Assembly: GCA_014529385.2 (NCBI GenBank)
Contig: CM043959.1
Coordinates: 53,741,253-53,803,252, forward strand
Origin: Adiantum capillus-veneris
Lineage: Eukaryota; Streptophyta; Polypodiopsida; Polypodiales; Pteridaceae
Length of the DNA stretch: 62,000 bases
Direction: 5' to 3'
Shown piece after piece: positions 12,419 to 24,156 of this stretch. Made by a program: the position numbers and the translations under genes. The notes below the pieces were generated by a model. It saw only the letters and a program-made list of their open reading frames with translations. It was not told where the DNA came from and did not search any database. Within the stretch, counting starts at the first letter, position 1. The number at the start of each line of letters is the position of its first letter.

Positions 12419-15400
12419 CTAAAAGCATTCATAAGAAAGCTGATGTATCTTTGCTGTGATATCACCAACTTCCAAGGCGAACCGCAAAGACTGCCTAAGG
12501 GAAAGCTTGAAGAAAGTCAGGGGCTCTGTATGAATGCGATGGAACATATAGTCATTACGTTGTCGCCACATGCTCCAGTACGCCCAAAACCTGACCCACA
12601 CGAAGAAGACTGCAAAGCACTGCAACGCCGCTAAGAACCCAAAACCGCTTATGGAAGACCGTTGTGGGAAAACATAGCCGCATACATGCAGATACCCAAC
12701 GAAGGAAATCTCGAGTAACACAGCAATCCCACAAGAGGTGACAAACATCCTCGTCAGCAGATAAGCAACGGACACATGATGAAGGGCGGATACGGCGCAA
12801 CCTATGAAAGGTACCTACATGGAGCACACCAAGTAAACACCGCCAAAGAAACAAACGCTCCTTCAACGGCAAATGGCTTTCCCATAATGCAGATAGAAGC
12901 CTTTGCCACCATATATTTTTGATTTCTGCATGTGCCAAATAGCGTTGCAATGATCAGCAAGCCATGGATGACACAGAAGAAGAGCATATGCCCGCTCGGC
13001 AGAAATATCTTGAAAAGGGATTTCCCCAAGCTTCCAGTCAAACATGCGATTACCATCAGCCAAAGGTGAAACGGGCAAAAAACCGATCAACGTTTGCTGT
13101 AATTTTCTCCAAAACTGGCGATAGTGCATGCCCAATCCAAAGCGGCGAGCGGCAAATGGAAACTCAAAAGTGAAACCTGCTGCATCCACCACATCCTCAA
13201 CCACTCGAATGCCACGACAGGAGAGGAAATACGCTTGGCGAGGTGTGCGGTCGACCAAAGTAAGAGAAAAAGCCCGGCTCCAATGAAGGCTCTCCGCGCG
13301 AAGTGAATTTCCTTCCCTCCTAGCATTCCACGATAGATGAATCGTAACCTGTTTCCATGTAGAGAGCAAGGTGGAAGAAAGTGGGCATCCAGGATTATGA
13401 CCATCCATCTTACCAAGTACTACCTCCCAAATGGATGATTGCCAGTGACCAAATGATGATGTAACCACATGCTGATTCAAGTGTGCAAACACAAGAGTCC
13501 AAGGTTGAGATTGTTACGTAAGTGTAGGCAAAAGCATAGCCTTCCGAGCAAGGACATGCCTACGCAGGTCCAAAACATTCAAGCCACCAAAGCGCTTTGA
13601 TGTACAAAGTTTTGCCATTGACATCAGACGCAGACCTTTATTGTGAGCATGCGTTCGCCACAAATGTGACAAAATGGCCGACATGAGAGAATCAAGACAA
13701 TGGCGAGGCCAATGCAACAATGGCAAAGAGAACTTAACATAAGCCATGAGGATGCTCTGAACAATTCGCAGGCGAACATGCAGTGGCCAAGTAGAAAGCT
13801 TCCAGTAATGCAATTTAACATTCAAGCGATTCATAACCCAATCCACTTTCTACGTGTGAGTAACATTCCATCCAATTGGATACTCCAAATGCCTGGTGAT
13901 TACATTCGGAAGAACAATCTCTCTTGGCCACAACAGAGCATGCCAATCACAAGAACGAAGTGGCAAAATCTTTGATTTACGAAAATTGACTTAAAGACCC
14001 GCCGCAATCGCAAACAATTCCAAAGCTTCCATAAACTTGAACATCGCTTTGCTGATTGTGGGGCATAAACAAGGAGTCATCTGCATAAGCCTGCCCAATA
14101 AAGGTATGACCCGATGGTAGCTGCAAACCATGAAGACGCTGCACAGATGTCAAGTAATCAAGTTACATCAACAAAGGATGAGAGGCAATTGCATATAGCA
14201 AAGCACTAATGGGGCAACGTTGCCTAACCGAACAACCAAGTAGCCACGATTCTGTCAATTCCCCATCCAGGATCCCTGAGGACGTACTACAATCATACAA
14301 GAAATAAACCACATTGGCCAACTTAGGACCAAATCCAAGACATCTCATTGTGGCAGCAATGAAGTCCCACTGCACAATATCAAAGGCCTTTTCAATATCA
14401 ACTTGCATGACGAGCACATCTTAGTGCGTATACTTAGCATACTCCATGCCAATCATAAGATTGGCCAAATTTTCCATGATTTGACGGCGAGGAATGAAAC
14501 CATACTGAGCCTGATGAAGTCTTGTAAACAAATAGTCCTTGATGCGGTGGACCAACATTTTAGCCATAATCTTTTAAACCACCGCCATTAAAGTTATGGG
14601 CTGCCAATGAGAGAACTGCTCGCAAAGCGCTTGTTTGGGCAACAATTTAAGTAAGCCCTCTTTCCATGAAATGGATGGACCCTGTTTCGCCCATGCCACA
14701 TTTAACATGAAAAGCAGGGGCTGTTTAAGAGCATCCCAAAAGGAGATGAAAACTTCCACTGTAAGTCCGTCCCAACCGGGAGATCTTCTCTGGCCCAATG
14801 CAAGCAAGGCGCCATGCAATTCGGAAACAGAGAAAGGATTCTCAAGGCATGGTGCCTCTTGCGAAGACAGGATCGGACGAACATAAGAAAGCAACAATTC
14901 CCGCGCTTGACAAGCTGCCGAAGAAGACTGAGATGGAGCAACAAACACCTGACGATAATGTGAAACCATAACCTTAGCAAGTTCCCGCTTCGAAGAAGTC
15001 CAAGCACCCGAGGGAAGCATAACCCGCTTAATTGACTGTGAGACCCTTGAATGATGCAGATGCTTAAATAATTTCTTTGAAGCATAACCTTTATCTATAA
15101 AAGCCTGTTGACGTGTACGCGTTTGCCATTTATCAATTTTCCCTTCAGCATTTTGCTGAATACACACTTTAGCTTCACATAACTCCATCATTTCAGAGTC
15201 AGACAGGGTCGGAAATCAGGCAACTGCTGTAAGCGTTGACTAACCCTTCTCGCATCAACGACATTCCCCCGAATAAACTGCATATACTGCATACCATAGT
15301 TAGAAATCACACTTTGTACCCTCATGACAAAATGATACCAGGCAGCGTCCAAATCAATATGCATTTGAGCCTGCAACGGGGGAATAATATCGGCAATCAT

Positions 15401-16073
15401 GTGACGAAAAACTTCATGAGTAAGATAGGTATTCTTAACATGCAACAAACATTTCCTGCGAAGAGGCCGATCACAAAGAGACTGTCCAAAATACAAAGAC
15501 AGCAAAAGAGGATAATGATCCGATAGCTGTAGAGCATAATCTATCCTCATGTCAGATACAAATTCTTCATACTGTTGCCCATTAAGCAAATACCAACGAT
15601 CCAGTCGTGCTCTATAAGGAGAATGAGCAGCATGCTGAAAGGTAAAACCAGAAGCATTGGGATGCAAACAACGCCATATATCGATCATTTGAGTAGAGGC
15701 AACAAGAAGATCCCATTTGTGTTTCTCCGCAAGCAACATATGCGAATTTCGTGTGGTGCTATCAAGCAAATCAGGGTATTATTGAAATCTCCACAAAGAA
15801 AATCGAGGTCCAGGGGTGAGACGAGATTTCTCGCCACGAAGCAGCTCTTTGCCCAGAGGTCGTGTATGCATAGGTACCTCCAAATTCATGAACTCGACCA
15901 TTCAATAAACACTGTACAACCATCCACCGGCCATGCGGATCATTGTATATCAAAACAGGCTGAAGCTCATGGCGAACCAACATCAATAAACTCGAGAAAT
16001 CTTGCAAGCCAGCATACGCAATCCAATATAGGAACATTGACCAGCAAACTCGGTGCTGATTATGCTCTTGCAA
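12419..16073 (-). pseudogene. LINE D ORF2 (EN-RT-zf-RVT), broken
   Basis: Order on the minus strand: endonuclease (16073-15188, with an LQEHN block, an E-I-S-I-I remnant of the GDFNN motif and a SDHYPL motif); RT entry block (SPGWDGLTVE, about 14780); RT palm (MQVDIEKAFDIVQWDF, about 14390; SVRQRCPISALLYA, about 14200); region GGLNVLDLRRHV (about 13570); zf-RVT (LPLKERLFLWRCLLGVL, then C..C..C and H..W, 12860-12720). No RNase H domain is visible after zf-RVT. Several frameshifts separate these pieces, so it is non-functional as it stands. Confidence 0.88.
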
Positions 16074-16219
16074 TACAACTATGTCTGCCCTACATGTATG
16101 TAATGGTGCCAGGTCAGACGCTATTTGTCAAAGTTGCATAGCCCACGCACATTGTATGAGATGCATTTAATATGACTTTGCATTGGAAACATATGTACAA
16201 AAAGCAGCAAACATAATAA

Positions 16220-16848
16220 TCAAGTGGAGGTGCCCATAGACACGTCTCCATCCACTACATCCGTATGAGGACCCAACCTTTGAGTCAAAGCAGGAAACGT
16301 GTCCACAGTGTTCATAGGCGATGTGGAAGTCTCACCAAGGAGTACATCTCTGTAAGAGTGCATCGCTTTGTCGCATGCATCAATCAACGTGCGATTGTTA
16401 TTACATGGAAGTTGCTTAAACGATGCATTCTTGTTGGCATTAACAGAAGGAACGTAATTACGAGATGAAATTGGTTTGCGAATCTTCAATGCTTTTTTTG
16501 GCACCACCCATGTATTGACATCAGCAGTTCCAACATTTTTGCTTTTAGCAGCGGTCCCATTCCCATGATCGGTGAGTTGCTGTACCTTGCCTTTCCCTTT
16601 TTCCACATTCGAAGCCACCTTAGCAGTAGAGGCCCCACTCTGCTTGACTTCACTCGTGGGTTTTCCAGCAGGGATAGAGGTGGATGAAGGAACAGCAAAG
16701 AGAGGGGGTTGCAAGACCGACTCTGGACATTCAGATTGCATATGATCAAATTTGCCACATCGAAAGCATGAATTCGCAAATTTTCCCCACTTAAGTTTAA
16801 AGGGGCGCTTGCCCACCCATGGATCTCCTTAGTCAACCATAATACCAT
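16220..16848 (-). pseudogene. LINE D ORF1, C-terminal part
   Basis: Encodes the CCHC zinc knuckle (CFRCGKFDHMQSEC, about 16770-16730), a low-complexity linker and the natural C-terminus ending ...GDVSMGTST with its stop at 16220-16222. The frame is open for about 198 codons from 16816. The N-terminal DUF4283-like half is absent because the element is truncated at 16856. An intact stop here shows exactly which codons of LINE G ORF1 the TR-GAG element interrupted. Confidence 0.8.
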
Positions 16849-16867
16849 CAGGGGTATTATGACACAT

Positions 16868-19800
16868 CAATCCCACAAGAGGTGACAAATATCCTCCTCG
16901 GTAGATAAGCAACGGACACATGATGAAGGGCGGATACGGCGCATCCTAAGAAAGGTACCCACTGGGAGCACACCAAGTAAACACCGCCAAAGAAACAAAC
17001 GCTCTTTCAACGGCAAACGGCTTTCCCATATTGCAGAATTAATCCTGCGCCACCAAATATCTGATTTATGCATGTGCCTTATAGCGTTGCAATGATCAAC
17101 AATCCATGGACGAGGGAAAAGAAGAGCATATGCCCGGCCATCAGAAATATCTTGAAATGGCATTTCCCCAAGCTTCCAGTCAGATATGCGATCACCATCA
17201 GCCAAAGCTGAAACGGGCAAGAAACCTGTCAACATTTGTTGTAATTCTCTCCAAAACTGGTGATAGTGCATGCCCAATCCAAAGCGGCGAGCGGCAAATG
17301 GAAACTCGAAAGTGAAACTAGCAGCATTCACCACATCCTCAACCACTCGAATGCCACGGCAGGAGAGGAAATACGCCTGGCGAGGCGAGCGGTAGACCAA
17401 AGTAAGAGAAAAAGCCCTACTCCAATGAAGGCTCTCCGCACGAAGTGAGTTTTGTTCCCTCCGAGCATTCCATGAGAGATGAATCGTAACCTGTTTCCAT
17501 GCAGAAAGCATGGTGGAAGAAAGTGGGCATCCAGGAATATGACCATCCATCTTACCAAATACTGCCTCCCACATGGATGATTGCCAGTGACTAAATGAGG
17601 ATGTAACCACATGCTGACTCAGTGTGCAAACATAAGAGTCCAAGGCTCAGATTGTTGCACAAGTGTAGGCAAAAGCATAGCCTTCCTAGCAATGACATGC
17701 CTACGCAGGTCCAAAATATTCAAACCACCAAAGCGCTTTGGTGTACAAAGTTTTGCCATCGATATCAAGCGCAAACCTTTTTTGTGAGCACTCGTTCGCC
17801 ACAAATGAGACAAAATGACCGACATGAGAGAGTCCAGACAATGACGGGGCCAATGCAACAATGGCAAAAAGAAGTGAACATATGCCATGAGGATACTCTG
17901 AACAATTCGCAGGCGAATATGTAGCGGCCAGGTAGAAAGCTTCTAGTAATGCAATTTAACATTCAAGCGATTCATAACCCAATCCACTTTCTGGCTGTGA
18001 GTAACATTCCATCCAATTGGATAACCCAAATGCCTAGTGATTACATTTGGAAGAACAATCTCTCCTTGCCACATCAGAGCATACCAATCACAAGAACAAA
18101 GCGGCAGAAGCTTTGATTTACGGAAATTGACTTTAAGACCAGCCCCAAGCGCAAACAATTCCAAAGCCTTCATAATCTCTTGAACATCGTTTTGTTGATT
18201 GTGGGGCATAAATATGGAGTCATGTGCATAAGCTTGCCCAAGAAAAGTATGACCCGATGGTAGCTGCAAACCATGAAGACGTTGCGCAGAGGTCAAGTGA
18301 TCAAGATACATCAACAAAGGATGAGAAGCAATTGCATATAGCAAAGCACTAATAGGGAAACCTTGCCTAACCGAACAACCAAGCGGCCACGATTCTGTCA
18401 ATTCCCCGTCCAGGATTCCCGAAGACATACTACAATCATACAAGAAATAAACCACACTGGCCAACTTAGGACCAAATCCTAGACATCTCATTGTGGCAGC
18501 AATGAAGTCCCAGTGCACAGTGTCAAAGGCCTTTTCAATATCAACTTGCATGACCAACACATCTTGTTGCGTATACTTAGTATATTCCATGCCAATCATA
18601 AGATTGGCCAAATTGTCCATGATTTGACGACAAGGAATGAAACCATACTGAGCCTGATGAAGTCATGTAAACAAATAGTCCTTGATGCGGTGGACCAACA
18701 TTTTAGCCAAAATCTTGTATATCACCGGCATCAAAGTTATGGGCCGCCAATGAGAGAACTGCTCGCAAAGCGCTTGCTTGGGCAACAATTTAAATAAGCT
18801 CTCTTTCCATGAAATTGGTAGATGCTGTTTTTCCCATGCCATATTTATCATGAAGATTAGGTGTTGTTTAAGAGCATTCGAAAATGAGAGAAAAATTCCA
18901 CAGTAAGTCCGTCCCAACTAGAAGATCTCCACCGGCGCAATGCAAGCAAGGCACCATGCAATTTGGCGACAGAGAAAGGGTCCTCACGACATTGTGCCTC
19001 CTGGGAAGACAGGATCGGATGAACATAAGAAAGCAACAATTCACGCGCTCGAGAAGCTGCTAGCAAACACATGATGGTAATGTGAAACCATAACCTCAGC
19101 CAGTTCCCGCTTCGAAGAAGTCCAAGCACTCGAGGGAAGCATAACCCGTTTAATCAACTGTGAGACTCTCGAATGATGCAAATGCTTAAAAAATTTCTTC
19201 GAAGCACAACTTTTATCCATAAAGGCCTGTTGACGTGCACGCGTCTAACATTTAGCAAGCTTCCTCTTATCATTTTGCTGAATACACACTTTAGCTTCAC
19301 ATAACTCCGTCATCTCAGAGTCAGTCAATGGGCGGAAATCAGCCAACTGTTGTAATCGTTGACTAACCTGTTTCGCATCACCGAGATTCTCCCGAATACG
19401 TTGCATATGCTACCTACCATAGTCAGAAATCACACTATGTACTCTCATGACAAAACGATACCAAGCAGCATCCAAATCAATATGCATTTGAGCCAACAAC
19501 GGAGGAATAATATTGGCAACCACGTGACAAAAAGCTTCATGAGTAAGATGGGCATTATTAACATGCAACAAACGTTTCCTGTGAAGAGGCCGATCACAAA
19601 GAGATTGTCCAAAATAGAACGAGAGCAAAAGAGGATAATGATCCGATAACTGCAGAGCATAATCTATCCTCATGTCACATACAAATTCTTCATACTGTTG
19701 CCCATTAAGCAAATACCAACGATCCAATCGTGCTCTATTAGAGGAATGAGCAACATGCTGAAAGGTAAAACCCAGAGACATCAGGATGCAAAGAACGCCA

Positions 19801-20349
19801 TATATCAATCATTTGAGCAAAGGCAACAAGAAGATCCCAGTTATGTTTCTCCGCAAGCAGCATATGCGAATTTCTTGTGGTGTTATCAAGCAAATCAGGA
19901 GTATTATTGAAATCTCCACACAGAAATGCATTCGATGTCCATGGGTGAGATGAGATTTCTCGCCACAAAGCAGCTCTTTGCCAAGAGGTCGTATATGCAT
20001 ATGTACCTCCAAATTCATGAACTCGACCATTCAACAAACATTGTACAACCATCCACCGACCATGCGGATCGTTGTATAACAGAACATGTTGAAGCTCATG
20101 TCGAATCAGCATCAATACACCAGAGAAATCTTGCGAGCCAACATACGCAATCCAATATTCGGCAAAATAGGAACATTGACCAGCAAACTCATGCTGAATG
20201 TGCTCTTGCAATACAACTATGTCTGCCCTACATGTATGTACATAGTGCCAGGTCAGCCGCCATTTGTCAAGGTTGCATAATCCATGCACATTGTATGAGA
20301 TGCATTTAATATGGCTTTGCATTGGAAACATATGTACACAAAGCAACAA
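16868..20349 (-). pseudogene. LINE G ORF2 (EN-RT-zf-RVT), broken
   Basis: This is the best-preserved LINE ORF2 of the window. Endonuclease: the SYNVHGL start block, LQEHIQHEF, and GDFNN followed downstream by SDHYPL (20349-19400). RT: the 18620-17943 frame holds MQVDIEKAFDTVHWDF, then SVRQGFPISALLYAIASHP; the catalytic box reads YAHDS instead of YADDS. zf-RVT: 17060-16868, cut at C..C.S.EEDICHLLWD. Frames are open for up to 258 codons but are broken between domains. The D-to-H change in the RT box alone would be expected to kill catalysis. Confidence 0.88.
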
Positions 20350-20380
20350 GTATCAAAATCAAGTGGAGGTGCCCATAGAC

Positions 20381-20384
20381 ACGT
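20381..20384. repeat. TR-GAG target-site duplication, left
   Basis: acgt before the 5' LTR, repeated at 25305-25308 after the 3' LTR. The unoccupied sister site in LINE D (16222-16250) has a single acgt in the same context, so the TSD is 4 bp. Confidence 0.9.
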
Positions 20385-21326
20385 TGTCAGGAGTTTTTTC
20401 GAGCAAGGAATTGCGCATATGTACATACACATGCATGGTGCATCAAATAAGGAATTGCCCATTTTGCAGAGCCAGGTGGTTACGTGGGGCCGACATGTGT
20501 ACAGGTAGGACAACATGTACATAGTGCATCGATTTTCACTATCACCAGTACCAGTATGTTTTTTCTACAATAATGAGGAGTTTATAGCATGTAAAACTTC
20601 TCGAGGAAGCTATCCGTGGGCCGACGACATGAGGTAAGCAGGTGCGTCAGATGGCATCTAGTGGCGTCAGGAGGGCGAACGGGGTCAAGATTTGCACGTG
20701 GATGAGTACGGACACAACGTGGGTGTTTCCTTGTGATAATTATGCAGAAAGGTCATCATGAGGACCACTTTTTGGGGCCACTTCACGTGGTGGCGAGATG
20801 CATTATTGGAAAAAAGCTGAGTGCCAGGTGTGCGAATGATGCAAAAAGGTGACAACTATGCACTGCGAGGTCAGTTTTTGGCCTGTTCGGGGTCCGTTTG
20901 AGGTCATCTAAAAGGCCAAGGGTGCCCAACTAATAAAGCTAAGTGTGGGAACTGAAAAAACAGAGAGAAGACCAGAAAAAACGTGGAGGAGAGAAGAGGA
21001 ACAGCCGCAGCTGTGTTTTTGCTCATTTTGGAGCGTGTTTTGGCCGTAAACAGCTCATCCGAGGTCGGATTTGAGCACTTTGACATTGTAGACTGGGGTT
21101 TTGGGCCGTTCCGGACCCGATGGCGCTATCCATTTTGCCAAATTCCTCACTCTTTTCTTGTTGTTTTTCTGTGTAAGTTTCTCCTATGAGCGAAGTTTCT
21201 GCTCTAGTTTGTGATTGTATCTGGTATCTTTTACTTATATTGTGTGAGCTGTTTGTCCCATTGGTGTTGGCCCAAGCTCATTTGTATCTAAACATTAGAA
21301 ATTCTCCTCTTTTGAGCTGAGTTTTT

Positions 21327-21358
<32 letters not shown>

Positions 21359-21529
21359 GAGTGGGCAAGTGGATAGTTTCTCTCCTCTCACTCCAGAGGT
21401 GTGTTCCCTGTCTCGGCCAGGTGTGTTGTGTAAGCCGAGTGGTGCCCCATAGTGTGTGTGTGTGTATCTTCCCAAGAGTGTGTGTCGGGTCGTTATAGAG
21501 GCGCTGTGTGTGTTTTCATCCCGCTTACA
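20385..21529 (+). repeat. TR-GAG 5' LTR
   Basis: 1145-bp direct repeat of 24157-25304, starting TGTCAGG and ending cttaca. It has a (TG)n tract near 21331-21358 and further TG-rich stretches to the end. Confidence 0.93.
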
Positions 21530-21535
21530 TTCTTT

Positions 21536-21553
21536 TGGCGCCCCCACGGAGGA
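21536..21553 (+). promoter_or_regulatory. TR-GAG primer-binding site candidate
   Basis: tggcgcccccacggagga starts six bases after the 5' LTR. The TGGCGCC start is shared by many retroelement primer sites, but the exact tRNA cannot be named from sequence alone. Confidence 0.65.
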
Positions 21554-21589
21554 TCTTCTTCGAGTACCTTCTGCTTCGAGCTTCGGGAT

Positions 21590-21690
21590 TACAGGTTGCA
21601 GGTTGCAGATTACAAGTTACAGGTTACAGGTTACAGGGACAGGTACAGGTACAGGTACAGGTGATTCACACAGGTACAGGTAGCTGGAGT
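21590..21690 (+). repeat. Degenerate ACAGGT/TACAGGT minisatellite in the TR-GAG leader
   Basis: About ten short units of the type acaggt(t/a) (gcaggttgcag, acaggttacagg, acaggtacagg) just downstream of the primer-binding site. Confidence 0.85.
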
Positions 21691-22595
21691 ACAGTGATAT
21701 ACTAGCAGTGATGTCACTTGCAGTTGTTGTGGGAATGCATCACTTGGCGCCTATTTGAGCGCATTGTCTGCTGGATTGTACGTTACTTGTGGAAACTGCC
21801 ATTGTACGCATTTGTGGAGCCATACTTGGTTGTATTTGATAGTCCCAGCCATTTCTGAGACTTGGTCTGGAAGATAGTCATTTCTGAGACTTGACTATAT
21901 GCGCTTTGCATTAGCCTTCGTGTGAGGGTCGATAGCGTGAGGTTTTTATTGATCTGGGGGATTCTCAAATGTGGAGATCCTTTCGGTGATACAGGTAGCT
22001 GGAGCACCCTTTTTGTGACCTCGCCATAGGCTATGTAATAGTGAGTCCTATTTGATGCTCGGGTTATATTGTTGACAGTGTATGCATACATATACAGTCC
22101 ATATTTTGGGTTCCTACTGCTCTACTTCTGGGGAAACTTTGCCAAAATTTTTCCAAGTTATGATGGCTGGTTTTTTGGTCTTTTGAGCCATTTATGCTGT
22201 TATGTTGCTGAAATTTTGGCAAAATCAGAGGTTAAGTCAGGTGTGTCTTCTTGGGAGCTTCATGGTTGGCTTTAATGGATGATCAAAATGGCCCTCAATT
22301 CACTCCATTTCATTTAACTCAAAGAATCCAGATAAATGTTCATGTGTCCAGGAAGATTTTTTTCCAGCAGCGCATAGTCTTTATGTTCGGGCCAAGAATA
22401 TTACGAGAGATCTTGGAATGTCCTTTGCCTGTTGTAATTCCGATGATCAACTATGAAAACTCATTTGATGTGCATGTGTTTGTCCTTATCTAAAGTTGAG
22501 CTCCATTGAAGTTTCTGGGGATTGGGTAGTCAAAAGTTTTGGGTTCTTGCACGTGTGTTTGAAGGGGTTCTCAAGGCATTGTAACTTGGGTAGCC

Positions 22596-24106
22596 ATGGC
22601 TTTCTCTTATCCGGAATTTCTTTCTCTTATCCGGAATTTCATGGAAGAAGTGGTGAAGATGCGGAAGACTTTCTGGAGCAAGTCGAGGTGGCATGCATAA
22701 GCAACAATATATGTGATGAGGACAAGATTTTGAGGCTATTTGGATTACTTTTGAAAGATGAGGCCCGTGTTTGGTTTATGGATTTGGAAGCTAAAGAAGC
22801 AGTGGTTTCTTCTTATGGTTTGAGTCTTGACAAGTTTATAGAAGCTTTTTTAGAGCGTTTCCAGGTTTTTGAAGATGCAAATGCAGTATGGAATGAGCTC
22901 AATGCTCTTAAGCAAGGTTCTTGTCAAGGTGTTGATGCCTATGTACAAGGTTTTACAGATTTATGGACTCGTTGGTGTGTTGCTCTTAAGGATGAGACCC
23001 CCCCTTGTTCATTGAAGAAAAGTTCTTTTGTTGATGGTTTGTCACCTTGGTTGCGGTTCGAGGTTGAGTTGAAGATGCCCGAGTCTTTTGAAGATGCGGT
23101 ATGCATTGTAAAGCACAAGGAATGGAAGTTTAAGCGTCTTGAGGAACATGGTATCAGTACAGGTATGCATGTGCAAAATGGATTTGGCATGGAAGATGAA
23201 GTTAAGCCTAAGCAGGTGAAAAGTAGCCTATCCTATGATGTTTCTCATTTCTTCCCAAGGTCTATTGTGAAGCGTAAAGAGGTCTTGCTGGTTGACAGGT
23301 TTCTGGAAGAGCCTAAAGAGGTGAGTAATGCTTTGGATACAGGATTGAAAAGTCTTCAAGAGGATGCATTGGATACTTGTGTACCTTGTGATTCTGGGTG
23401 TGAGTGTGAGGTTGAGGTTATTGATGATGAGCATGTATCTTTGGATACTAGTTCCTTGGAAATTAGGGAAGAGGGCAAGGTTGAGAGCCATTTTGTGGAT
23501 TTGTTGGATGGGGAGCCTGTTTTGAAGCCATATTTTGATGTATGTGCAGTGATTGAACCAATTTGTGAGCATGATTGTGGTTTAGAGCAGGGATCTGTAT
23601 TCTTGGAGATTGATGAACCCATGCTAGACGCTATGGATAGTGGTGATAGCCATGATTATGATGTGGATAAAGTTATGTGTGATGATGAGTATGCTTATGA
23701 TGATGAGAAGGGGTTTGGCATATATGAGTCCGATCTCAGCTATGTGGATGCCTATGCTAGGGATATGTGTGCTGCGGGGATACTTTTGTGCTTTGGATAT
23801 CAACAACTCTACCTTCACACAATGCTTTTAGCTACTTGGGTGCATGATTTGCAGGTTGTTGCTATGGCTGGTGAAGCCAAGATGCTAGGTGATGAGTCAC
23901 TTGAGTTGTCTATATCGGCTGGGTTGAATGTGGCATGCAATATTTATGCTTTTGGAACTACAGGCAGGGCGGATGTGTTAGTTGAATATGCCTATGGTGC
24001 ATTTCGGTTGATTGTTGACAAATGTAGGTGTGGTGTTATGATGCTTCTTGTGAATCAGGCAATATGCCTTTGGCCTTTTGATCCAGGTGGAATGAGCATC
24101 TACTAG
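22596..24106 (+). CDS. TR-GAG Gag protein
   Basis: The open frame runs from upstream of 22496 to the stop at 24104-24106. Its first about 180 residues after the FSYPEFHGR start block match the Ty3/gypsy retrotransposon Gag domain, including EDFLEQVEVAC, DEARVWF and the FLERFQVFEDAN region. The C-terminal half is acidic (D/E-rich, about 23400-23760). No zinc knuckle and no protease follow. ATG at 22596, in a good plant context (gccATGG), looks like the original start. A perfect 20-bp tandem duplication (22601-22640) puts that ATG out of frame with the Gag body, so translation of the present copy would need another start. Gag would assemble particles that package element RNA. Confidence 0.82.
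22601..22640 (+). repeat. Perfect 20-bp tandem duplication at the gag start
   Basis: tttctcttatccggaatttc occurs twice in a row. Twenty is not a multiple of three, so the ATG at 22596 is displaced from the Gag frame. Confidence 0.95.
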
Positions 24107-24139
24107 AGCTACTGCTGAGCATGAATGCTCTAGCAGGCT

Positions 24140-24149
24140 AGGGGGTGGG
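24140..24149 (+). promoter_or_regulatory. TR-GAG polypurine tract candidate
   Basis: agggggtggg lies about 7 bases upstream of the 3' LTR; it is the only purine run between the gag stop and the LTR. Confidence 0.6.
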
Positions 24150-24156
24150 CAAATTA

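Larger units (their letters stand above)
12295..16856 (-). mobile_element. LINE D (family 2), 5'-truncated in ORF1
   Basis: Minus-strand LINE with poly(A) (T10 at 12295-12304), 3'UTR, zf-RVT domain, RT, endonuclease and the 3' half of ORF1. It ends inside ORF1 at about 16856. About 10 bases of filler follow before LINE G begins mid-zf-RVT. It shares its family with LINE G and aligns with it along its whole length. The ORF1-ORF2 junction around 16220-16240 preserves the unoccupied target of the TR-GAG insertion in G. Confidence 0.87.
16868..20384 (-). mobile_element. LINE G, ORF2 part (left of the TR-GAG insertion)
   Basis: Family-2 LINE on the minus strand. The 3' end is missing: it begins in the middle of zf-RVT, next to the 5' end of LINE D. 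The rest of ORF2 runs to about 20349. The last 21 bases (20364-20384) are the C-terminal codons of ORF1. LINE G resumes at 25305 beyond the LTR element. Confidence 0.88.

Noticed and set aside
11402-13975. Plus-strand frames across the LINE copies (for example 11402-11659, 13700-13975, 15575-16141, 25283-25834)
   Set aside because: They are antisense shadows of LINE ORFs; the minus-strand frames carry the recognisable EN, RT, zf-RVT and CCHC motifs.
23228-23622. Minus-strand frames within the TR-GAG gag gene
   Set aside because: Antisense shadows of the clear Gag frame.
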